Shown here piece by piece: positions 34,104 through 40,099 of a stretch of 40,099 nucleotides of DNA. The notes under the pieces are model-generated. The model was not told the origin of the DNA. It searched no databases and saw nothing but the letters and a program-made list of their open reading frames with translations. The position numbers and the translations under genes are program-made. The stretch is from Stenotrophomonas sp. UBA2302 (lineage in GTDB: Bacteria; Pseudomonadota; Gammaproteobacteria; Xanthomonadales; Xanthomonadaceae). The stretch lies in contig DDVW01000024.1 in NCBI GenBank assembly GCA_002345545.1, positions 65,621-105,719 of the forward strand, read 5' to 3'. Positions within the stretch are counted from its first letter, which is position 1, and every line of letters begins with the position of its first letter.

Positions 34104-34132
34104 AAGATACGCGCAGTCCGGGCTTATGGCAA
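34104..34132 (-). promoter_or_regulatory. promoter of the right tRNA-Pro gene
   Basis: On the minus strand TTGCCA (34132-34127) and TATCTT (34109-34104) have a 17-base spacer. The -10 ends 14 bases before the tRNA 5' end. Confidence 0.75.
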
Positions 34133-34147
34133 GACCTTCACATGGGT

Positions 34148-34258
34148 TCAGTGGCTTGCTTCGGCCTTGCGGGCTTCGCGCGCCTCAAACCACATGCCGT
34201 TGAGGATGGCGACGGTCGATGCCAGGCCGGCACCGAGGATCCAGGCGAAATACCACAT
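34148..34258 (-). CDS. cydX: cytochrome bd oxidase small subunit CydX
   Basis: A 36-residue single-helix membrane protein, too short for most gene finders. MWYFAWILGAGLASTVAILNGMW is almost the E. coli CydX pattern (MWYFAWILG), then comes a charged tail, FEAREARKAEASH. CydX stabilises the haem b595/d centre of the bd-type quinol oxidase. The start at 34258 has AAGGAG upstream. It follows cydB by 32 bp on the same strand as the third gene of the operon. Confidence 0.93.
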   Translation of the reverse strand: MWYFAWILGAGLASTVAILNGMWFEAREARKAEASH

Positions 34259-34290
34259 GGTTGGCTCCTTGAATGGTGGGAATGTGCGGA

Positions 34291-35442
34291 TCAGTAGGCG
34301 TTGGGGTTGTCGCCCATCTCGTCCAGCGACGTCTTGCCCTTGAGCACCCGGTACACCCAGGAGGTGTAGGCGAGGATGAGGGGCAGGAAGATCGCCGTTG
34401 CCAGCAGCATGATCCACAGCGTCAGGTGGCTGGAGGAGGCGTCCCACAGCGTCAGGCTGGAATCGGGCTGGCTGGAGGAGGGCAGCAGGAACGGGAAGCA
34501 GGCAAAGCCCACGGTGAGGATGATGCCGGCGATCGACAGCCCCGAGGCGATGAAGGCCATGATCCCGTGACGCCCGCGCAGCAGCACGGCGCTGGCCAGT
34601 GCGCCGAGCAGGCCGGCGGCCGGAGCCAGCAGTGTGGCCGGCATGCTGCTGTAGTTGTGCAGCCAGCCACCGGCCGCACCGATCTGGACGGTTTTCAGCA
34701 GCGGATTGCTGGGGCCGTCGGTCGCCATCGGCGAGGTGATGGCATAACCCGGCAGGCCGAAGGCGACCCAGAGGCCGGCGGCGGCGAACAGCACAAAGCT
34801 CAGCAGGGCGGCGATGCTGCCGTAGCGGGCCGAGCGGTCGGCCACCGGGCCGTCGGTCTTGATCACCAGCATGGCCGCGCCATGGGCGATGAGCATCGCC
34901 ACGCTGAGCAGGCCGGCCAGCAGCGCGAACGGGGTCAGCAGGCCGAAGAAGCCACCCGTGTAGAAAATGCGCTGGGTGTCATCGAAGTGATAGGGCACGC
35001 CCAGCAGCACGTTGCCTACCGCCACACCCATGATCAGGGCCGGAACGAAGCCGCCGATGAACAGCGCCCGGTCCCAGTTGTTGCGCCAGGTCTGCGACGG
35101 CATCTTGCCGCGGTACTTGAAGCCCACCGGGCGCAGGATCAGCGCGAACAGGATCACGAACATCGCCAGGTAGAAACCGGAGAAGCTGACCGCGTACAGC
35201 GGCGGCCACGCGGCGAAAATCGCGCCACCGCCGAGGATCAGCCACACCTGGTTGCCTTCCCATACCGGGCCGATGGTGTTGATCACCAGCCGGCGTTCCT
35301 CGTCGGTCCGGGCCACGAACGGCAGCAGCGTGCCGACCCCGAGATCGAAACCGTCCATCACTGCAAAACCGATCAGCAGCACGCCCAGCAGCAGCCACCA
35401 GATCACGCGCAGCGTGGTGTAGTCCAGAAGAATGAAATCCAT
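34291..35442 (-). CDS. cydB: cytochrome bd ubiquinol oxidase subunit II
   Basis: A 383-residue polytopic membrane protein, the structural partner of CydA in the bd-type oxidase. It begins MDFILLDYTTLRVIWWLLLG, with VMDGFDLGVGTLLPFVARTDEERRLVINTIGPVWEGNQVWLILGGGAIFAAWP, the standard CydB signature. The later LILRPVGFKYRGK and the C-terminal YTSWVYRVLKGK are also conserved. Length matches E. coli (379). It sits 15 bp after cydA. Confidence 0.97.
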   Translation of the reverse strand: MDFILLDYTTLRVIWWLLLGVLLIGFAVMDGFDLGVGTLLPFVARTDEERRLVINTIGPVWEGNQVWLILGGGAIFAAWPPLYAVSFSGFYLAMFVILFALILRPVGFKYRGKMPSQTWRNNWDRALFIGGFVPALIMGVAVGNVLLGVPYHFDDTQRIFYTGGFFGLLTPFALLAGLLSVAMLIAHGAAMLVIKTDGPVADRSARYGSIAALLSFVLFAAAGLWVAFGLPGYAITSPMATDGPSNPLLKTVQIGAAGGWLHNYSSMPATLLAPAAGLLGALASAVLLRGRHGIMAFIASGLSIAGIILTVGFACFPFLLPSSSQPDSSLTLWDASSSHLTLWIMLLATAIFLPLILAYTSWVYRVLKGKTSLDEMGDNPNAY

Positions 35443-35457
35443 GGGTGTTCTCCTGCC

Positions 35458-37038
35458 TTATGCCTGGCCCGCGGCCGGGGCGGTGACGTGGGGGGAGGTG
35501 GACGGCTGCAGTGAGGGCAGGATCTGCTCCGGTCCCTTGCCGATGGCCTTCAGCATCAGCTTGATCTCGATCACCATCAGCACCGTATAGAGCGCGACGA
35601 AGCCGGTCAGGGTGATGAGGATCTGGTGCAGCGCCAGGCCCGAGGCGGCATAGAACGTCGGCAGCACGCCCTCCACGGCCCACGGCTGGCGACCGTATTC
35701 GGCCACGAACCAGCCGCATTCAATGGCGATCCACGGTAGTGGCAATGTCCACAGCGCGATTTTCAGGAACGTGCGTTTGTCCTGGAAATTGTTGCGGCAG
35801 GAGTAGTAGAAGGCCACCGCGAAGAAGGCGATCAGGTAGAAGCCAAGGCCGGCCATGATGCGGAAGGTCCAGAACAGCGGCGCCACCCGCGGCACGGTGT
35901 CCATCGCCGCCTGCGAGATCTCCTCCGGCGTGGCGTTGAGGATGTCCTCGCGGTAGCGCTTGAGCAGCAGAGCGTGGCCCAGATCCTGCCAATGCCGGTC
36001 GAACATCGCGCGGGCTTCGCTGTCGTTCTTGTCGGCGCGGACGCGCTCCAGGGCGGCGTAGGCCAGCTGGCCGCCACGGATGCGGTGCTCGGCGCGCTCG
36101 ACCAGCTCCAGGATGCCCGGAATCGGCTGGTGCAGCGAGCGGGTGGCGATCAGCCCCATCAGGTACGGGACCTTGACCGCATAGTCGTTCTGGTGGGTCG
36201 TCTGGTTGGGAATGCCGAAGGCGGTGAAGTCGGCCGGAGCGGTTTCGGTTTCCCACATCGCCTCGATGGCGGCCAGCTTCATCTTCTGGTGCTCGTTGGC
36301 GGCGTAACCGCTCTCATCCCCCAGTACCACGACCGAGATCGAGGACAGCAGGCCGAACGCCGCGGCCACCGCGAACGAGCGCCGGGCAACGTCGTGGTGC
36401 CGGTTGCGCAGCAGGTAGAAGGCGCTGATGGACATCACGAACACCGCGCCGGTCACGTAGCCGGCCGATACCGTGTGCACGAACTTGGCCTGGGCCACCG
36501 GGTTGAACAGCACCGCCATGAAGTCCACGACTTCCATGCGCATCGTTTCCGGATTGAACACCGCACCCACCGGGTTCTGCATCCAGCCGTTGGCGATCAG
36601 GATCCACAGTGCCGACAGGTTGGTGCCCAGTGCCATCAGCCAGGTCACGGTGAGGTGCTGCACCTTGGACAGGCGGTTCCAGCCGAAGAAGAACAGGCCG
36701 ATGAAGGTGGCCTCCAGGAAGAACGCCATCAGTCCTTCGATGGCCAGTGGCGCACCGAAGATGTCGCCGACGTAGTGGCTGTAGTAGGACCAGTTCATGC
36801 CGAACTGGAATTCCATGACGATGCCGGTGCCTACGCCCATGGCGAAGTTGATGCCGAACAGCGCGCCCCAGAACAGGGTCATGCGGCGCCAGACCTCCTT
36901 GCCGGTCATCACGTAGACGCTTTCCATGATCGCGATCAGGAAAGACAGGCCCAGTGTGAGCGGGACGAACAGGAAGTGGTACATCACTGTCAGCGCGAAT
37001 TGCAGGCGCGACAGATCGACGATTGTCGTATCGATCAT
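35458..37038 (-). CDS. cydA: cytochrome bd ubiquinol oxidase subunit I
   Basis: A 526-residue catalytic subunit that binds haems b558, b595 and d, oxidises ubiquinol and reduces oxygen to water at high affinity. Haem ligands: H21 in MYHFLFVPLTLG, H188 in KFVHTVSAGYV, and the methionine in FRIMAGLG. The proton/haem glutamates lie in APLAIEGLMAFFLEATF (about E101 and E109). The quinol-oxidising loop is the long type (about 250-390), as in E. coli, with GDESGYAANEHQKMKLAAIEAMWET. It is the first gene of cydA-cydB-cydX, downstream of an FNR/ANR-type site at 37126-37139. Complete at both ends. Confidence 0.97.
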   Translation of the reverse strand: MIDTTIVDLSRLQFALTVMYHFLFVPLTLGLSFLIAIMESVYVMTGKEVWRRMTLFWGALFGINFAMGVGTGIVMEFQFGMNWSYYSHYVGDIFGAPLAIEGLMAFFLEATFIGLFFFGWNRLSKVQHLTVTWLMALGTNLSALWILIANGWMQNPVGAVFNPETMRMEVVDFMAVLFNPVAQAKFVHTVSAGYVTGAVFVMSISAFYLLRNRHHDVARRSFAVAAAFGLLSSISVVVLGDESGYAANEHQKMKLAAIEAMWETETAPADFTAFGIPNQTTHQNDYAVKVPYLMGLIATRSLHQPIPGILELVERAEHRIRGGQLAYAALERVRADKNDSEARAMFDRHWQDLGHALLLKRYREDILNATPEEISQAAMDTVPRVAPLFWTFRIMAGLGFYLIAFFAVAFYYSCRNNFQDKRTFLKIALWTLPLPWIAIECGWFVAEYGRQPWAVEGVLPTFYAASGLALHQILITLTGFVALYTVLMVIEIKLMLKAIGKGPEQILPSLQPSTSPHVTAPAAGQA

Positions 37039-37125
37039 GATCTGGCTACCTCATGAAATATGGACATCATTGGATCGGGGGGAGGAAAACAGTGTGAATA
37101 CTTGATCCCGATGCTGATCCTGACG

Positions 37126-37139
37126 TTGATCCGGATCAA
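37126..37139. promoter_or_regulatory. FNR/ANR-type binding site between cydA and cydD
   Basis: TTGATCCGGATCAA matches the TTGAT-N4-ATCAA consensus exactly. It lies in the 188-bp gap between the divergent cydA and cydD starts. On the cydA side a -10-like TATTCA (37100-37095, minus strand) places the box near -41 to -45, the class II activation position. On the cydD side TACAAT (37198-37203) is a possible -10 but too far for the same geometry. FNR/ANR proteins act on oxygen limitation, which fits a high-affinity oxidase. Confidence 0.75.
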
Positions 37140-37226
37140 GGCGACAGATCGACGCACCGGGCAAGGTGGATTGCCGCGGGTGGGCATGCAGGATGCTTAC
37201 AATCGGGCAGAAACTTTCCAGTCGGG

Positions 37227-38957
37227 TTGTCAGTCTTGAGTGAGGTTGCAGATAGCGTGCAGGCGCAACGGGAGCTGCGCCGCCAGCAGCGGCAGTGGTT
37301 GGCGGAACTGGCGGCGGGGGCGCGCGCGCAGCAGCGGACGGCGGTCATCGCCGTGTGTGTTTCCGGCGGCTTGCTGATCGCGCAGGCTGCAGCCATCGCC
37401 TGGTTGATCCAGGGCGTTTTCGTCGAGCAGCGGCCACTGGCGCAGACCACTGCGGTATTCGGCCTGCTGGCCGCCGTGCTGCTGGCACGCAGCCTGCTGG
37501 GTGGGCTGGCGCAGAGCGCGGCCGGTGATGTTGCCGACGCGGCGCGGCTGGCATTGCGCGAGAAGGTCTACCGGCGGCTGTTGGGCCGCGGCCCGCTGTG
37601 GCTGCGCCGGCAGCGCACCGGTGAGCTGAGCGAGCTGCTGCTCAGCCATGGCGACGCGATTGAAGGCTATTACGCCGGATTCCAGCCGGTACGCGTGGAA
37701 GTGGTGGTGGTGCCGCTGCTGATTGCGCTGGCGGTGGCCTGGGTGGACTGGGTGGTGGCGCTGATCCTGATCTGCACCGCACCGCTGGTGCCGGTGTTCA
37801 TGATGCTGGTCGGTTGGAGCGCGGAGGCCGCCGGCCGTGAGCAGCTGGGCGAACTGGCGCGGATGAGCGGCCACTTCGCCGACCGCATCAAGGGTCTGGG
37901 GCTGCTGCGCCTGTACGGGCGCGGCGAGGTCGAGCTGCAAGGCATCGCCGCCGCCGCCGAAGGCGTGCGCCTGCGCACGATGAAGGTGCTGCGCATCGCG
38001 TTCCTGTCGTCCACCGTGCTGGAATTTTTCGCCTCGGTCAGCGTGGCGATGGTGGCCTTGTACCTGGGGCTGAGCTATCTGGGCATGGTGTCGCTGCGCG
38101 AGGCGGTGCCGACCCTCGGCGTGGGGGTGTTCTGCCTGCTGCTGGCGCCGGAATTCTATGCACCGCTGCGGCGCCTGGCCGCGCATTACCACGACCGCGC
38201 CAATGCGCTGGCGGCGGCCTCGGAAGTGGAGCGCCTGCTGCGGGATGATCTCCCGGCCGCAGAGGTGGCGCCCGCGAAACCCTCACCGCTGGCGGCCGAG
38301 CCGATCCAGCGGCAGGAAGCGCTGGTGGCGCTGCGCGACCTGACCCTGCGGCCGCAGGGGGCAAATCACGATGTGCTTTCCGGATTCTCGCTGGAGATCA
38401 GCGAAGGCCAGCATCTGGCGCTGGTAGGCCCCAGTGGTTGCGGCAAGAGCACCTTGTTGGAGGCGCTGGCCGGCTGGCTGCCCCCCCGCCAGGGTGAAAT
38501 CGTGCTGCGCGACGGTGTGCGGGTCGGCTATGCGGGGCAGCGTCCCTATCTGTTCCACGGCTCGATTGCCGACAACCTGCGCCTGGCCGATCCCAGCGCC
38601 AGTGAGGCGCGCTTGCATGCCGTCGCCGAGGCGGCGCAGGTCATGCGCTTCGTCCGCCACTTGCCGCAGGGGCTGGATACGGTGATCGGTGAACGCGGCT
38701 TCGGGCTGTCCGGTGGCGAGGCCCGCCGTATCGGGCTGGCGCGGATGCTGTTGACCGATCCGGAACTGCTGCTGCTCGATGAGCCCACCGCCTTCCTCGA
38801 TCCACAGACGGAGGCGGACCTGCTGCATGCGCTGGCAGTCCATACCCGTGGACGCACGGTGATCATGGCCACCCACAGCGAGGCGGCGATGCGCTGGGCC
38901 GATGCCGTGGTGCGCCTGCAGGCAGGGCAGGGCGTGGCACCGGAGGCCGGGGCATGA
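37227..38957 (+). CDS. cydD: thiol reductant ABC exporter subunit CydD
   Basis: A 576-residue half-transporter. Residues about 35-320 are a six-helix membrane domain, and about 340-570 the ATPase: Walker A GPSGCGKST (401-409), signature LSGGE (494-498) and Walker B LLLLDEPTA, with the H-loop in ATHSE. CydDC exports cysteine and glutathione to the periplasm and is needed to assemble the bd oxidase, whose genes diverge from it. The start is uncertain: TTG 37227, TTG 37236 or GTG 37257 are all in frame and none has a strong ribosome site (AGTGAGG at 37239-37245 would suit the GTG loosely). Overlaps cydC by four bases (ATGA). Confidence 0.93.
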   Translation: MSVLSEVADSVQAQRELRRQQRQWLAELAAGARAQQRTAVIAVCVSGGLLIAQAAAIAWLIQGVFVEQRPLAQTTAVFGLLAAVLLARSLLGGLAQSAAGDVADAARLALREKVYRRLLGRGPLWLRRQRTGELSELLLSHGDAIEGYYAGFQPVRVEVVVVPLLIALAVAWVDWVVALILICTAPLVPVFMMLVGWSAEAAGREQLGELARMSGHFADRIKGLGLLRLYGRGEVELQGIAAAAEGVRLRTMKVLRIAFLSSTVLEFFASVSVAMVALYLGLSYLGMVSLREAVPTLGVGVFCLLLAPEFYAPLRRLAAHYHDRANALAAASEVERLLRDDLPAAEVAPAKPSPLAAEPIQRQEALVALRDLTLRPQGANHDVLSGFSLEISEGQHLALVGPSGCGKSTLLEALAGWLPPRQGEIVLRDGVRVGYAGQRPYLFHGSIADNLRLADPSASEARLHAVAEAAQVMRFVRHLPQGLDTVIGERGFGLSGGEARRIGLARMLLTDPELLLLDEPTAFLDPQTEADLLHALAVHTRGRTVIMATHSEAAMRWADAVVRLQAGQGVAPEAGA

Positions 38958-40099
38958 ACGACACGATGCGCAAGGTGTTCATCCGGCACCGCGGACGCAC
39001 GCTGCTGGCGGTGGTGCTGTTGCTGACCACGATGCTGGCCGGCGTCGGCCTGCTCGGGCTGTCCGGTGGCTTCCTGACCGGTGCCGCACTGGCCGGGGCG
39101 GCAGGTCTGGCCGCCAGTTTCAATTTCTTTTCGCCGTCGGCCGGTATCCGGGCGTTGACCATGGCGCGGATTGCCTCGCGCTATTTCGAGAAGCTGGTCG
39201 GCCATGATGTGACCCTGCGTGTCGCCCGCGACCTGCGGGTGTGGTTCTTCCGCCGTGCCCTGCCGCTGGCGCCGGCACGCCTGGGCAGCAGCCGGACCGG
39301 CGAGCTGCTGACGCGGCTGGTTTCGGATATCGGCGAAGTCGACGGGGTGCTGGTGCGAGCCATCGGCCCATTGCTGGCCCTGCTCGGCATCGTGCTGGCC
39401 TGTGTGGTTGCCGCGGCCTTGATCTATTGGCCGGCCGCGGTGGTGCTGCTGGTGGTGGCCGCTCTCATCGCCATCGGCGTGCCGCTGCTGGCCGTACACG
39501 GTGGCGAGCGCGGGGAGGCCGGGCGTGCGCAATCGCGTACCCGGCTGCGTACCTTGGCGTTCGAAGGGCTGGAAGGCGTCGCCGACCTGACCGCGCTGCA
39601 GGCGCAGGGCGAGTGGATCGCGCGGGTGGATGCGGCCGCGCTGCAGGTCGCCGGGCATGACCGGCGGCGCCGGCGCCGGCTGATCGGCGGCAACGTCATG
39701 CATTCGGCCGGTGCCGGACTGGGCCTGCTGGCGATGCTGTGGCTGGGGCTGCATGCGTTCCAGGGTGACCAGATCAGCGCACCGCTGGCAGCGGTTCTGC
39801 TGTTCCTTACCGTGGCCTTGCTGGAGGTGGCCGCAGGCAGTGGCCTGGCCTGGCAGTCGCTGCAGTCCGCGCGGGTCGCCGCCGACCGCTTGCGCCAGAT
39901 CGTGGACCAGCCGCCGGCGGTGGAAGAGCCGGCGCAGCCGCTGGCATTGCCGCCGCAGCCGGACACGCTCAGCTTCGAGCAGGTGGTTTTCCAATGGCCG
40001 GGAGAATCCCGGCGGCTGCTGGATGGTGTGGAACTGCAGCTCCAACCCGGTGACCGGGTCGCCATCCGTGGTGACAGCGGCTGCGGCAAAAGCACCTTG
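38954..40099 (+). CDS. cydC: thiol reductant ABC exporter subunit CydC, N-terminal part
   Basis: Partial gene, cut by the window edge after 382 codons. The visible part includes the membrane domain (about 15-310), with ASRYFEKLVGHDVTLRVARDLRVWFFRRALPLAP and TGELLTRLVSDIGEVDGVLVR in the first coupling region, typical of CydC. The beginning of the ATPase domain is present up to the Walker A motif, GDSGCGKST, at the very end. Its ATG overlaps the cydD stop. It forms a heterodimer with CydD in the inner membrane. Confidence 0.93.
   Translation, partial: MNDTMRKVFIRHRGRTLLAVVLLLTTMLAGVGLLGLSGGFLTGAALAGAAGLAASFNFFSPSAGIRALTMARIASRYFEKLVGHDVTLRVARDLRVWFFRRALPLAPARLGSSRTGELLTRLVSDIGEVDGVLVRAIGPLLALLGIVLACVVAAALIYWPAAVVLLVVAALIAIGVPLLAVHGGERGEAGRAQSRTRLRTLAFEGLEGVADLTALQAQGEWIARVDAAALQVAGHDRRRRRRLIGGNVMHSAGAGLGLLAMLWLGLHAFQGDQISAPLAAVLLFLTVALLEVAAGSGLAWQSLQSARVAADRLRQIVDQPPAVEEPAQPLALPPQPDTLSFEQVVFQWPGESRRLLDGVELQLQPGDRVAIRGDSGCGKSTL

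Noticed and set aside
35974..37056. Open frame on the plus strand opposite cydA
   Set aside because: CydA is unmistakable, and the antisense product is His/Gln/Asp-rich without structure.

Overview
This window is a GC-rich stretch of gammaproteobacterial chromosome that looks like the Xanthomonadaceae (Stenotrophomonas/Xanthomonas group). The strongest evidence is the arginine cluster: an N-acetylornithine-type carbamoyltransferase, an ArgE-family deacetylase and a fused acetylglutamate kinase-synthase sit together with argG, argC, argH, proB and proA, a combination known from Xanthomonas and relatives. Short intergenic palindromes headed by GTAG, which resemble the REP-like elements of Stenotrophomonas, agree with this. 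I cannot fix the genus. No phage, insertion sequence, CRISPR array or plasmid gene is visible.

Layout. 1-3.3 kb: the start of a ribosomal-protein arginine hydroxylase (roxA/ycfD, cut by the window edge), a secreted metallophosphoesterase and two VOC-fold proteins. 3.4-5.1 kb: suhB and trmJ, divergent. 5.2-8.3 kb: a two-gene signalling unit, a periplasmic PhnD-like binding protein and a membrane GGDEF-EAL protein that overlap by four bases. 8.3-10 kb: epmB and efp, divergent (modifying enzyme and its target). 10-13.6 kb: a run of MTA/SAH deaminase, ubiG, a MupP-like phosphatase and a squalene/phytoene-synthase-like protein. 13.8-16.2 kb: yidD, a dihydroorotase-family gene and an M23 peptidase on the minus strand. 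16.5-17.7 kb: a DksA-like protein with a long lysine/alanine-rich tail and a ruined zinc site. 17.8-21 kb: a truncated nucleoside deaminase, then an MFS transporter, sufE and cysS on the minus strand.

22-32.4 kb is the arginine-proline block: argF', argG, argE, argB (kinase-synthase fusion), a dead GNAT acetyltransferase remnant, argC, argH, a YciI-like gene, proB and proA. Together they convert glutamate through acetylated intermediates to arginine, and glutamate to the proline precursor. In front of argF' lies what looks like a translation-coupled attenuator: a promoter, a short open frame with clustered Arg codons, a segment at its stop codon that can pair with the terminator's left arm, and a strong intrinsic terminator. 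This is the most interesting new candidate in the window.

32.5-34.1 kb: a CynX-type MFS transporter and two identical tRNA-Pro(CGG) genes, each with its own promoter and terminator. 34.1-40.1 kb: the bd oxidase genes cydA, cydB and cydX on the minus strand and the assembly exporter cydD-cydC (cydC cut by the edge) on the plus strand. They diverge around a perfect FNR/ANR-type site.
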